Origin: Eubacteriales bacterium
GTDB taxonomy: Bacteria; Bacillota; Clostridia; Lachnospirales; Lachnospiraceae
DNA: 64,000 nt
Assembly: GCA_030536855.1 (NCBI GenBank)
Contig: JAUNPK010000005.1
Coordinates: 32,111-96,110 of the forward strand
Direction of reading: 5' to 3'
Shown in pieces: positions 46,326 to 55,924 of this stretch. The notes under the pieces were generated by a model. It saw nothing but the letters and a program-made list of their open reading frames with translations, was not told the DNA's origin and did not search any database. The first letter of the stretch is position 1, and every line of letters starts with the position of its first letter. A program made the translations under genes and the position numbers.

Positions 46326-46364
46326 TAATATTGCATACAAATATAAAAAAACAAGGAGGCAGTT

Positions 46365-47291
46365 ATGGTAATAAGTAGAGATGCTTTATATGAGAGTAAA
46401 CTGTTTAAAAAGCTGCAGGTCAGCAAAGAGGAATTAAATAGCAGCAATATTAATATCATCGGAGCTAAGATTAATGGTTTGGCAGCTATGGTTAAAGCTT
46501 TAAGAGAGGAAACAGCAGTTGCAGAACTTAAAAAGTCAGTGGATGAGGTAATTGAATCAGGATTGTTGAATAATCTTCCACAAGAAGAATTGAGCAACTT
46601 TAAAATTGGTGATGGATTATATACATTGGCAACATTTACAGGAGATGAAAAATATAAAGACGAAGCAGTTAAACTTGCAGCACAGTTCAATACCCAGAAA
46701 AGAGCTGATAAAGGATATTTTGTTGATAAAGATGGAGCAATCTGCCTTTGCAAAACATATTTGTATCAGAGCTTTTTTATGAATTATGAGACAAAGAATG
46801 GTGGAAAGGAAAGATATAACGATATAATTGCCCAGTATAACTGCCTGTATAAAGATAAATTTGAAGATACAGTTAAGACTTTAACACAGGACAGCACATC
46901 ATTTTTTGCAGTAGCTTCTTTTGCAGCAGCACTTGTGGATACCATGGAAGTAATGGATCAGATGTTGTATGAGATATACAGAAAAATGCAGGATTATTAC
47001 AAGGATGCTGTGAAAGCAGTACTTAGTTCGGATATTAATCCCATTGATTCGGAAAATGCAGCCTGCCTTTTGTTTGATTATGCTGTACTTAAAGGATGCA
47101 GAATGAAAGCATTGCAGACGGAAAAATATGAAAATAAGGTAATGGGTGTTAAGGATGCAATATTAACATCTGATTTGGAGAAGGATTCGGATGAAATTGC
47201 CGGCCTTAAAGCTATGGTATACAGCGAGTTAATCAGAAACAGAGAATATCAGGATTATGGACGAGGCAAAGGAGGGGCATTATGGAGTTAG
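46365..47291 (+). CDS. Degenerate GH105/GH88-like protein
   Basis: 308 residues, soluble, helical. The middle (GYFVDKDGAICLCKTYLYQSF, then YNDIIAQYN) follows the pattern of unsaturated rhamnogalacturonyl hydrolases, in which this region carries the catalytic Asp and the DD-Q motif. Here the expected acidic residue is not present, so it is probably inactive or changed in function. It overlaps the GH28 gene by ten bases, which ties it to pectin breakdown. The family link is weak and needs a profile search. Confidence 0.5.
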   Translation: MVISRDALYESKLFKKLQVSKEELNSSNINIIGAKINGLAAMVKALREETAVAELKKSVDEVIESGLLNNLPQEELSNFKIGDGLYTLATFTGDEKYKDEAVKLAAQFNTQKRADKGYFVDKDGAICLCKTYLYQSFFMNYETKNGGKERYNDIIAQYNCLYKDKFEDTVKTLTQDSTSFFAVASFAAALVDTMEVMDQMLYEIYRKMQDYYKDAVKAVLSSDINPIDSENAACLLFDYAVLKGCRMKALQTEKYENKVMGVKDAILTSDLEKDSDEIAGLKAMVYSELIRNREYQDYGRGKGGALWS

Positions 47292-48838
47292 TATTAGTCA
47301 CTAATACAAGCAGAAGTGCTGTAGTTGAATTAACAGAGTCAGGTAAATATTATTCAGAAAAGAAATATACAATTAAAGTAAATGGAAAAGAATATCAGGA
47401 ATCGGACAAGCAGGTGACATCTGTTTATGGATTGACACCGGACACGGATTATGAAATTTCAGCTATATATGATGGTAAGGAATACGGACCTGTTAAATTC
47501 CATACTGGCTATGAATTTGTTACACTTAATGTTCGTGAGTTTGGAGCTTACGGAGATGGTGAGCATGATGATACCAATGCAATTCAGTGTGCGATTATGG
47601 CTTGTCCAAAGGATTCCAGAGTTTTGGTGCCTGAGGGAACATACAGAATATCGAGTATATTCTTAAAAGACGATTTAATATTGGAGCTTGCAAAAGGAGC
47701 TACTCTTTTAGCATTTACAGATAGGGAAAAGTTCCCTATTTTACCTGGAATAATCGAATCTTATGATGAGACAAAGGAATATAATCTTGGCTCATGGGAA
47801 GGAAATCCTGTTGACTCATTCTCTGCCATAATATGCGGTATTAATGTAAAGAATATCGTGATAACAGGTGAGGGAACAATTGATGGCGGTACAACTCACG
47901 ATAATTGGTGGAAAAACTGTAAGATTAGAAATATAGCCTGGAGACCTAATCTGTTCTTCATCAATCACTGTGAAAATGTTATTATGCAGGGAATAACCGT
48001 TCAGAATTCACCTTGCTGGACAATTCATCCTTATTTTAGCAACCATCTTAAATTCATAGATGTGAAGATTAATGCCCCTGCAGATTCTCATAATACAGAC
48101 GGATTAGACCCTGAGAGCTGCGATGATGTGCTGGTTCTTGGTACGCTTATTTCAGTAGGAGATGATTGCATTGCTGTAAAATCAGGTAAAATTTATATGG
48201 CAGAGAAATACAATGTGCCTACAACCAACATGACAGTGAGACAGTGCTGCATGAGAGACGGACATGGTGCTGTGACAGTAGGAAGCGAGATTGCGGCAGG
48301 AGTTATGAATGTACATATAAAGGATTGTCTGTTCCTTAATACTGACAGAGGACTTAGGGTGAAGACAAGACGAGGCCGTGGTAAATTATCAGTCCTTGAT
48401 GATATTTCTTTTGAAAATATAGATATGGATAATGTAATGACACCATTTGTTGTTAACAGCTTCTATTTCTGTGATCCTGACGGAAAGACAGAGTATGTAA
48501 GTTCAAAGAAGCCTTTGCCGGTGGATGACAGAACACCTTCCATTAAAAGACTTACATTTAAGAATATTAAAGCCCAGAATTGTCATGTGGCAGGAACCTA
48601 TATCTGTGGTCTTCCTGAGAGCAAGATTGAAAAACTTACATTTGAAAATATAGATTTTACTTATGCTGAAAATGCTAAGTCGGGAGTTGCTGCCATGATG
48701 ATTGGATGCGATGAAGGATGTAAGCAGGGAATGGTTGTAAGCAATGTAAGAGATCTTATTCTTAAAAATGTAAACATTGTGGGATGTGAAGGAGAAGCAA
48801 TCGTTGCCGACAATGTAGATAATATTATTAAAGAATAG
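47282..48838 (+). CDS. GH28 polygalacturonase
   Basis: 518 residues, no signal peptide. A fibronectin-like domain (1-80) precedes a right-handed beta-helix. Catalytic motifs are NTDG (271-274, Asp273), GDD (293-295) and HG (328-329); these define GH28. A cytoplasmic position suggests an exo-acting enzyme that trims imported oligogalacturonides. ATG overlaps the end of the previous gene. An exporter-type ABC gene follows after 14 bases. Confidence 0.92.
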   Translation: MELVLVTNTSRSAVVELTESGKYYSEKKYTIKVNGKEYQESDKQVTSVYGLTPDTDYEISAIYDGKEYGPVKFHTGYEFVTLNVREFGAYGDGEHDDTNAIQCAIMACPKDSRVLVPEGTYRISSIFLKDDLILELAKGATLLAFTDREKFPILPGIIESYDETKEYNLGSWEGNPVDSFSAIICGINVKNIVITGEGTIDGGTTHDNWWKNCKIRNIAWRPNLFFINHCENVIMQGITVQNSPCWTIHPYFSNHLKFIDVKINAPADSHNTDGLDPESCDDVLVLGTLISVGDDCIAVKSGKIYMAEKYNVPTTNMTVRQCCMRDGHGAVTVGSEIAAGVMNVHIKDCLFLNTDRGLRVKTRRGRGKLSVLDDISFENIDMDNVMTPFVVNSFYFCDPDGKTEYVSSKKPLPVDDRTPSIKRLTFKNIKAQNCHVAGTYICGLPESKIEKLTFENIDFTYAENAKSGVAAMMIGCDEGCKQGMVVSNVRDLILKNVNIVGCEGEAIVADNVDNIIKE

Positions 48839-48852
48839 AAGAGGCAAAAATA

Positions 48853-50643
48853 TTGAATTTAAAAGCACCAAAAGGTATAGATGTTGAGAACTGGTTTATA
48901 GAGTGCTACAGAAAATACAAGGGACACCCTTTGAAAATTCTTATAGGATTGTACAAGGGGAACTATAATAAATTTGTACTGGCAGTTATATTTTTCTTTA
49001 TCAAGCATGCGCCTGTATGGGTCCTTCCAATTGTAACAGCTAATATAATTAATGATATAACTGCGAGCTCTCCTGATACATACAGAAATATAATGATACA
49101 GGCGACCATTATGGTTTTTCTTGTTTTATTAAATATACCAATGAATTATATGTACACAAGATATAAATCCTTGGCAACCAGATATGCGGAAACAGGTTTA
49201 AGAAAGGCACTGGTCAGGAAGCTTCAACAGTTATCAATATCCTACCATAAAGAGACTCAGTCGGGCAGACTTCAATCCAAGATAATGCGAGATGTGGAGG
49301 CAGTGGAGACACTGTCTACACAGATGTTTTTAAGTATACTTAATATAGCGCTGAATATAGGTATAGCGCTGGCAGTTACAATAAAAAAGAGTATGGTTGT
49401 ATTTATATTCTTTCTGTTAACTGCACCTATAGCTGCAGTTACAATGGTCTTCTTCAGAAATGTTATGCGAAAGAGAAATACAGAGTTTCGTAAGGAAATG
49501 GAGGAGACTTCTGCCAGAGTCATGGAGATGGTAGAACTTATTCCTGTAACAAGGGCACATGCTCTTGAGGAGGAAGAGGTTTCCAAAATGAGCGGGCAGT
49601 TATTCGCTGTTGCAGAAAAGGGATATAGATTGGATATAATACAGTCCTTATTTGGTTCTGTAGGATGGGCAATATTTCAGGTGTTTCAGGTGGTATGCCT
49701 TGCATTTACAGGGTATCTGGCCTTAAGGGGCAACGTAAAACCGGGAGACATTACTTTGTATCAGAGTTATTTTGCGTCAATAGTAAGTCAGGTTTCTTCT
49801 TTAATGTCGCTTATACCAACAATAGCCAAGGGTATAGAGTCGGTGAATTCTATAGGAGAGGTGCTGTTAGAGGAAGACGTTGAGCACAATGATGGAAAGA
49901 GAACATTGGAAAAAGTCCATGGAGAATTTGTTTTTTCAAATGTTAATTTTAGATATAATAATATAGATAAGGACGTGCTCCATAATCTGAACCTTCATGT
50001 GAAGCAGGGTGAAACCATTGCCCTTGTAGGTGAGTCGGGAGCAGGAAAATCAACCATTCTTAATCTTGTCATCGGTTTTAATTTCGCTACAGGAGGAAGC
50101 GTTACAGTAGACGGTAATGACCTTAGGGAAATTGATTTGAGAAGTTATAGAAAATATCTTGCTGTTGTACCCCAGACATCAATATTATTCTCGGGAACAA
50201 TCAGAGATAATATAACATACGGTGTAGATAATGTGGATGATGAAACTCTCCACCGGGTAATAAAGGCGTCAAATCTTACTGATCTCATTGAATCTCTGCC
50301 AAATGGAATTGATACTATGGTGGGAGAACATGGCGGTAAGTTATCGGGAGGCCAGAGACAAAGAATATCTATCGCAAGAGCTTTGATAAGGAATCCTAAG
50401 ATAATTGTACTTGATGAGGCTACATCTGCATTGGACAGCATTTCTGAAAAGTTGATTCAGGAAGCACTTAATAACCTTACCAGAGACAGGACAACATTCA
50501 TCGTTGCCCATAGATTGTCTACTATCAGAGATGCAGATAAGATTGCGGTAATAGCCGACGGACATTGTGTGGAATACGGAACATATGAGGAACTCATGGA
50601 AATGAAGGGTGAGTTCTATCAGATGAAAGTTATACAATCTTAA
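48853..50643 (+). CDS. ABC exporter, fused permease and ATPase
   Basis: 596 residues: six-helix membrane domain (about 45-320) and NBD with Walker A GESGAGKST, signature LSGGQRQRIS and Walker B IIVLDEATSALD. Half-transporter of the MsbA/LmrA type. Start is TTG at 48853, eight bases after GAGG. It closes the pectin locus; whether it exports a product, a toxic by-product or is unrelated cannot be read from the sequence. Confidence 0.88.
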   Translation: MNLKAPKGIDVENWFIECYRKYKGHPLKILIGLYKGNYNKFVLAVIFFFIKHAPVWVLPIVTANIINDITASSPDTYRNIMIQATIMVFLVLLNIPMNYMYTRYKSLATRYAETGLRKALVRKLQQLSISYHKETQSGRLQSKIMRDVEAVETLSTQMFLSILNIALNIGIALAVTIKKSMVVFIFFLLTAPIAAVTMVFFRNVMRKRNTEFRKEMEETSARVMEMVELIPVTRAHALEEEEVSKMSGQLFAVAEKGYRLDIIQSLFGSVGWAIFQVFQVVCLAFTGYLALRGNVKPGDITLYQSYFASIVSQVSSLMSLIPTIAKGIESVNSIGEVLLEEDVEHNDGKRTLEKVHGEFVFSNVNFRYNNIDKDVLHNLNLHVKQGETIALVGESGAGKSTILNLVIGFNFATGGSVTVDGNDLREIDLRSYRKYLAVVPQTSILFSGTIRDNITYGVDNVDDETLHRVIKASNLTDLIESLPNGIDTMVGEHGGKLSGGQRQRISIARALIRNPKIIVLDEATSALDSISEKLIQEALNNLTRDRTTFIVAHRLSTIRDADKIAVIADGHCVEYGTYEELMEMKGEFYQMKVIQS

Positions 50644-50649
50644 TAAAAA

Positions 50650-50720
50650 GGGTCAGACCCCATAAAATTTTTATAAATTTTTTGACAAAAAGTTTATAAA
50701 AATTTTATGGGGTCTGACCC
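50650..50720. terminator. Long palindrome (GGGGTCAGACCCC family), copy 2, bidirectional terminator
   Basis: 28-base arms (50650-50677 and 50693-50720) are perfect complements with a 15-base loop; same arms as at 16385. Again placed between convergent genes. Confidence 0.8.
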
Positions 50721-50725
50721 CTCAA

Positions 50726-51040
50726 TTATTTTACCCAGATACGTAATGTAGAGATTAACTTTTCTTTATCAGCTACATCCATCTTAGATATAAGCTGCAT
50801 AATTTCATTGTCCAGGGCAGTGCTCTGATAATTCTTATCAACGCTGCCTGCAAGGTAATCGAGAGAAACACCTGTAAGTTCTGCGTAATAAGAAAGCATT
50901 CTTAATGTCATAAGGTTACGTCCGTTCTCAACGTTACTGATATAACCCGGTGTTACATCAAGTGCCTTGGCAACATCTTCCTGTGTAAGACCCTGTGATA
51001 TTCTTAATTTTTTAACTTTTGCGCCTAAATCGTTATCCAT
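50726..51040 (-). CDS. XRE-family DNA-binding regulator
   Basis: 104 residues: HTH_3 domain over about 8-62 (LRISQGLTQEDVAKALDVTPGYISNVENG) and a short helical C-terminus. Ribosome site GGAGG. It begins 24 bases after typA on the same strand, so it may be the second gene of that transcript. Targets unknown. Confidence 0.88.
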   Translation of the reverse strand: MDNDLGAKVKKLRISQGLTQEDVAKALDVTPGYISNVENGRNLMTLRMLSYYAELTGVSLDYLAGSVDKNYQSTALDNEIMQLISKMDVADKEKLISTLRIWVK

Positions 51041-51064
51041 ATTGTATACCTCCGTAAAATATTA

Positions 51065-52894
51065 TTATTTTTTATTAGCTCTATATCTTGCTGTTGAATC
51101 AAGAATTTTCTTTCTTATTCTTAAGTGCTCCGGTGTAACCTCAAGAAGTTCATCTGTATCGATATAATCAAGAGCCTGTTCAAGGCTTAGAATTTTAGGC
51201 GGAACAAGTCTTAAAGCTTCATCCGCACTTGATGAACGTGTGTTAGTAAGATGCTTTGTCTTACATACATTAACTTCAATGTCTTCTGTTCTTGGGTTTT
51301 CACCGATTATCATACCGGCATAAACCTTCTCACCGGGACTGATAAATAAAGTTCCTCTGTCCTGAGCGTTGAAAAGACCGTAAGTAACAGCTTCGCCGTC
51401 CTCATAAGCGATGAGTGAACCGGTCTTACGGTAAGAGATATCTCCCTTGTATTCCTCATAACCTTCAAAAGAAGTATTAATAATACCATTACCCTTCGTA
51501 TCTGTAAGGAACTCTCCTCTGTATCCTATTAAACCTCTTGATGGTATAGAGAACTGAAGTCTTGTATAACCACCGTTAATAGGTGTCATTCCAAGGAGCT
51601 CTCCCTTTCTCTGGCTTAACTTCTGAATAACCGAACCGGAAAATTCTTCCGGAACATCAATATATGCAAGTTCCATAGGTTCTAATTTCTTACCACGTTC
51701 ATCAGTATGATAGAGAACCTCAGCCTTGCTTACTGCGAATTCATAACCTTCACGACGCATATTTTCAATAAGAACTGAAAGATGTAATTCGCCACGGCCT
51801 GAAACCTTGAAGGAATTCTCCTGTCCCGGAGTTTCCTCAACTCGCAGACTTACGTCAGTATTAAGCTCTTTAAAAAGTCTGTCTCTTATGTGTCTTGAAG
51901 TTACGAATTTACCTTCTTTTCCTGCAAGAGGACTGTCATTTACCATAAAATCCATAGAAAGAGTTGGTTCTGAAATCTTCTGGAAAGGTATGGCAACAGG
52001 GTTTTCCACAGAACAAAGAGTGTCACCAATCTTAAGATCTGCAATACCTGATACAGCAACGATTTCACCGATTCCGGCTTCAGTGACTTCCACCTTATTA
52101 AGTCCGTTAAATGTATATAACTTAGTTACACGGACTCTCTTTCTTACGCTTGGGTCATGGTGGTTGACAATCATGACTTCCTGATTAACCTTGATAGAAC
52201 CGTTGTCAATCTTACCAACACCGATTCTTCCCACAAATTCATTGTAATCTATAGTTGAAATGAGCATCTGTGTATCAGCATCAGGATCTCCCTCAGGTGC
52301 AGGTATATTATCAACTATGCACTTGAATAATGGTTCCATATCTTTTCTTTCGTCATCCAAATCTGCAATAGCGTATCCGGACTTTGCTGAAGCAAAAATG
52401 AACGGACAATCAAGCTGTTCATCACTGGCCTCAAGATCTATGAATAATTCCAGAATCTCGTCAATAACCTCGTTAGGTCTTGCTTCCGGACGGTCGATTT
52501 TATTAATACATACAATAACAGATAAATTAAGGTCTAAAGCCTTCTGGAGAACGAACTTGGTCTGAGGCATAACACCTTCAAATGCGTCCACAACAAGAAC
52601 AACACCATTAACCATCTTAAGTACTCGTTCAACCTCACCACCGAAATCGGCATGGCCCGGAGTATCAATGATATTGATTTTTGTATCCTTGTAAGTAATA
52701 GCTGTATTCTTAGAAAGAATTGTGATACCTCTTTCACGTTCGATGTCGTTGGAATCCATTACACGTTCAGCTACTTCCTGATTTTCACGGAAAGTACCGC
52801 TCTGTTTAAGCAATTCGTCGACAAGAGTAGTCTTACCATGATCTACATGGGCAATGATAGCGATATTACGAATGTCTTCACGTTTTGTAATCAT
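51065..52894 (-). CDS. typA: Ribosome-associated GTPase TypA/BipA
   Basis: 609 residues. The G domain has [25 protein letters not shown] and [13 protein letters not shown]-like domains and the TypA C-terminal domain follow. It acts in ribosome assembly under stress or cold. ATG at 52894 follows AAAGGA; the frame extends 14 codons further without a site. Confidence 0.95.
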   Translation of the reverse strand: MITKREDIRNIAIIAHVDHGKTTLVDELLKQSGTFRENQEVAERVMDSNDIERERGITILSKNTAITYKDTKINIIDTPGHADFGGEVERVLKMVNGVVLVVDAFEGVMPQTKFVLQKALDLNLSVIVCINKIDRPEARPNEVIDEILELFIDLEASDEQLDCPFIFASAKSGYAIADLDDERKDMEPLFKCIVDNIPAPEGDPDADTQMLISTIDYNEFVGRIGVGKIDNGSIKVNQEVMIVNHHDPSVRKRVRVTKLYTFNGLNKVEVTEAGIGEIVAVSGIADLKIGDTLCSVENPVAIPFQKISEPTLSMDFMVNDSPLAGKEGKFVTSRHIRDRLFKELNTDVSLRVEETPGQENSFKVSGRGELHLSVLIENMRREGYEFAVSKAEVLYHTDERGKKLEPMELAYIDVPEEFSGSVIQKLSQRKGELLGMTPINGGYTRLQFSIPSRGLIGYRGEFLTDTKGNGIINTSFEGYEEYKGDISYRKTGSLIAYEDGEAVTYGLFNAQDRGTLFISPGEKVYAGMIIGENPRTEDIEVNVCKTKHLTNTRSSSADEALRLVPPKILSLEQALDYIDTDELLEVTPEHLRIRKKILDSTARYRANKK

Positions 52895-53212
52895 TGTAAT
52901 TGTCCTTTCGTTAATAAACTGATTGGGTAATTGCAAAACACAAGCTTGGATATCTTAGGATTTGCAACTTTTATATTCTATCACAAACATTTTAAAATAC
53001 AATAGGTGTAATAGTAAAAATATTGTATCAAAATAAGAACACAATTTGTAACTCTGTAAATTTATTTCTAAAGAAAAATTTCAGAATTTGAACACAATAA
53101 ATTCAAAAATTTTTTGTAATATTATTCAAAATCCAAACATATACATATTGAGAACAATAAATAAAGCACATGTCAGAATATATATCTGACAACAAGAAGG
53201 GAGAAATACGAT
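52895..53212. other. Divergent intergenic region, typA / SSB-like gene
   Basis: 318 very AT-rich bases. A hairpin TGTCAGA-atatata-TCTGACA (53171-53191) lies before the ribosome site AAGGGAG of the SSB-like gene. Two GAACACAAT repeats are present. No small gene found. Confidence 0.55.
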
Positions 53213-53857
53213 ATGCTTGATAAGGTAATTGAAAACAACAGGGTGTGTATCATCGGTGAAGTGGTATCAGAATTCACATTCAGCCATGAAGTGTTTGGAG
53301 AGGGATTCTACATTGCGTATGTCTCAGTGAACAGACTCAGCGATATGGTAGACATTATACCGCTAATGATAAGTGAAAGGCTTATTGATGTTACAAAAGA
53401 TTACAGAGGAATGAAGATTGAAGTTTCAGGTCAGTTCCGTTCATACAACAGACATGAAGGACTGAAAAATAAACTTGTTCTTTCAATATTTGTAAGGGAA
53501 CTCAACTTTATTAATGAGGAGGATATTCCGGAGGAACAGTCTAAGTCAAATCAGATTTTGCTGGATGGATATGTATGCAAACCTCCTATATATAGGAAGA
53601 CACCTCTTGGCAGAGAGATTGCAGATATTTTGGTAGCTGTTAACAGACCATATGGAAAGTCTGATTACATACCATGCATAGCCTGGGGAAGAAATGCAAG
53701 ATTTGCAGGAAACCTTCAGGTGGGTGCACATTTACAGATTTGCGGAAGAGTCCAGTCAAGAGAGTATACCAAGAAGGTTGATGAGGAAGAAGTTGAGAAG
53801 AGAGTAGCCTACGAAGTATCTGTAAGTAAAATTGATATTGTTGAAGATGAGGAATAG
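53213..53857 (+). CDS. SSB-like protein with two OB folds
   Basis: 214 residues. Two tandem OB-like domains: the first about 1-105 (NRVCIIGEVVSEFTFSHEV, YRGMKIEVSGQFRSYN), the second about 113-205 (NQILLDGYVCKPPIYRKTPLGREIADILVAVNR, IPCIAWGRNARFAGNLQVG, LQICGRVQSREY). The second domain has the clear SSB pattern; the usual acidic SSB tail is replaced by a short EDEE end. It may bind single-stranded DNA as a dimer of two-domain chains. Not the housekeeping SSB by length. Confidence 0.75.
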   Translation: MLDKVIENNRVCIIGEVVSEFTFSHEVFGEGFYIAYVSVNRLSDMVDIIPLMISERLIDVTKDYRGMKIEVSGQFRSYNRHEGLKNKLVLSIFVRELNFINEEDIPEEQSKSNQILLDGYVCKPPIYRKTPLGREIADILVAVNRPYGKSDYIPCIAWGRNARFAGNLQVGAHLQICGRVQSREYTKKVDEEEVEKRVAYEVSVSKIDIVEDEE

Positions 53858-53929
53858 GTTGACACATTTGCTGACAGGTGATATATTCAACTTGTTTAGA
53901 TATAACTAAACATAATTTTAATTCTATAT

Positions 53930-54092
53930 GGTAGAGGTTGCGCGATTCAAGAGTAATCATGAGGATGCTCCTAAAGCAGAAGATTCATGAAGAAAGGGGA
54001 AAGCGCCGAAGTTGCAGTTTAGGAAGCTGCTTCTGGGCGTAAGGTTAACAGCCTTGCGACTGTCATCAACACGATGGAGGGCTACTTAGAGA
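53930..54092 (+). ncRNA. Lysine riboswitch (L-box)
   Basis: The leader has conserved L-box parts in order: GTAGAGGTTGCG, AAGAGTA, AGGGGAAAGCGCCGAAG, GGGCGTAAGG, GACTGTCATC and GGAGGGCTAC closing P1 with the 5' GTAG. It senses lysine, the end product of the pathway that dapA and dapB start. When lysine is bound the downstream terminator is expected to form. Confidence 0.93.
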
Positions 54093-54111
54093 TTTATATA
54101 TTGAATTCTTT

Positions 54112-54143
54112 AAAAGCCGGACTATATTTATAGGTCGGCTTTT
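54112..54143 (+). terminator. Riboswitch-controlled terminator
   Basis: AAAAGCCG..CTATA pairs with TATAG..CGGCTTTT with a small internal loop; 3' T-run of four. Expression platform of the lysine riboswitch. Confidence 0.75.
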
Positions 54144-54226
54144 ACCTATGTCAGGTGTTGCAGTTTAAGATAGAATTGAAATGCATATTATATATTACAA
54201 CGGATAAACGTTGGGATGGAGGATTT

Positions 54227-55114
54227 ATGTCATTATTTACAGGTGCAGGTGTTGCTATAGTGACACCTATGAAAGCTAACGGAGACGTGAATTATGATAA
54301 GCTGGGAGAACTCCTGGATTATCAGATTAACAACTCAACAGATGCTATTGTTATCTGCGGAACAACCGGTGAGTCAGCTACCATGACGGAGGAAGAACAT
54401 GTTGAGGCAATAAGATTTACAGCCAATTATGTTAAGAAGAGAGTTCCTGTTATTGCAGGTACAGGTTCTAACTGTACAAAAACTGCCATAGAGCTTTCTA
54501 AGGCAGCTCAGGCAGCGGGAGTGGACGGATGTCTTGTTGTTACTCCTTATTATAATAAGGCTACACAAAAGGGACTTGTGGAACATTATACAGCAGTGGC
54601 AAAGTCTATAGACCTTCCTATTATTATGTATAATGTACCTAGCAGAACAGGCTGCAATATTCTTCCGGAGACAGCAGTTAAGCTTGCTAAAGAAGTAGAT
54701 AATATCGTAGCTATTAAGGCTGCAACAGGTAATCTTGCTCAGGAATCCAAGACAATGATGCTTGCAGAAGGATGCCTTGATATGTATTCAGGAGAAGATG
54801 GACTCATTGTTCCTCTTATGTCAATTGGTGCTAAGGGTGTTATTTCAGTTCTTTCAAATGTGGCTCCTAAGCAGACACATGATATCTGTGCTAAATTCTT
54901 AGAGGGAGATATTGAAGGCGCAAGAAAGGCACAGTTTGATGCATTAGAGCTTGTTGATGCCCTATTCTGCGAGGTTAATCCTATTCCTGTTAAGACAGCC
55001 CTTAATCTCATGGGAATGGAAGTTGGACCGCTTAGAATGCCTCTTTGTGAAATGGAACCAGCTAATCTTGAAAGATTAAAGACAGCTTTAAAGAACTATG
55101 GAATACTTAATTAG
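54227..55114 (+). CDS. dapA: 4-hydroxy-tetrahydrodipicolinate synthase
   Basis: 295 residues. GTTGES near 45-50, catalytic Tyr135 and Arg140 (MYNVPSRTG), and Schiff-base Lys164 (VAIKAATGN). First committed step of lysine, diaminopimelate and, in sporulating cells, dipicolinate synthesis. ATG at 54227 follows GGAGG; the longer frame would start inside the riboswitch leader. dapB follows after 16 bases. Confidence 0.96.
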   Translation: MSLFTGAGVAIVTPMKANGDVNYDKLGELLDYQINNSTDAIVICGTTGESATMTEEEHVEAIRFTANYVKKRVPVIAGTGSNCTKTAIELSKAAQAAGVDGCLVVTPYYNKATQKGLVEHYTAVAKSIDLPIIMYNVPSRTGCNILPETAVKLAKEVDNIVAIKAATGNLAQESKTMMLAEGCLDMYSGEDGLIVPLMSIGAKGVISVLSNVAPKQTHDICAKFLEGDIEGARKAQFDALELVDALFCEVNPIPVKTALNLMGMEVGPLRMPLCEMEPANLERLKTALKNYGILN

Positions 55115-55130
55115 AGATAGGAGATAGATA

Positions 55131-55892
55131 ATGACTAAGATAATAATGCATGGCTGTAATGGTCACATGGGTCGTGTTATTACAGGACTTGTGGAGAAGG
55201 ATACTGATTGTGAGATAGTTGCAGGGGTAGACCCATTTGACGATGGACATAACAGTTATCCGGTATTTTCATCAATTGAAAAATGTGATGTCCCTGCAGA
55301 TGTAATTATAGATTTTGCTTCTGCAAAGGCGGAGGATGCGCTTCTTGATTACTGTGTTGACAGGCAGATTCCTGTTGTCGTATGTACAACGGGTCTTACA
55401 CCGGAACAGATTGAACATGTGAGAAGCACAGCTTGCAAGGTTGCAGTATTAAAATCAGCTAATATGTCTCTGGGAATCAATACATTATTCAAGCTGTTAC
55501 AGGATGCGGCCAAGGTGCTGGCACCTGCGGGATTTGATATTGAGATAGTGGAGAAACATCACAATCAGAAGCTTGATGCACCAAGCGGTACAGCTCTTGC
55601 TCTTGCCGATTCCATGAAGGAAGTTCTAGGAGATGATTATTTCTATAAATATGACAGAAGTCAGGAAAAGGTTAAGAGAGATCCTAAGGAAATCGGAATC
55701 AGTGCTGTAAGAGGTGGCACAATCGTAGGCGTACACGACGTTATATTTGCAGGTGAAGATGAGGTTATCGAATTCACTCACACAGCATACTCTAAGTCAG
55801 TATTTGCTAAGGGTGCCATTGAGGCTGCTAAGTTCCTTGCCGGAAAGGAAGCAGGAATGTATGATATGGGAGATGTAATTTCTGCCAGATAA
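55131..55892 (+). CDS. dapB: 4-hydroxy-tetrahydrodipicolinate reductase
   Basis: 253 residues. GCNGHMG dinucleotide loop at 8-14, VEKHHNQKLDAPSGTA with the catalytic His pair and Lys. Second enzyme of the pathway, co-controlled by the lysine riboswitch. Confidence 0.95.
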   Translation: MTKIIMHGCNGHMGRVITGLVEKDTDCEIVAGVDPFDDGHNSYPVFSSIEKCDVPADVIIDFASAKAEDALLDYCVDRQIPVVVCTTGLTPEQIEHVRSTACKVAVLKSANMSLGINTLFKLLQDAAKVLAPAGFDIEIVEKHHNQKLDAPSGTALALADSMKEVLGDDYFYKYDRSQEKVKRDPKEIGISAVRGGTIVGVHDVIFAGEDEVIEFTHTAYSKSVFAKGAIEAAKFLAGKEAGMYDMGDVISAR

Positions 55893-55924
55893 GCAATTGG
55901 TACAGATAAATAATTAGTGGATAT

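Larger units (their letters stand above)
53858..54226 (+). promoter_or_regulatory. dapAB leader region
   Basis: 369 bases with promoter TTGACA (53859-53864), 17 bases, TATATT (53882-53887), then the lysine riboswitch and its terminator. The -35 box begins one base after the stop codon of the SSB-like gene. Confidence 0.8.
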
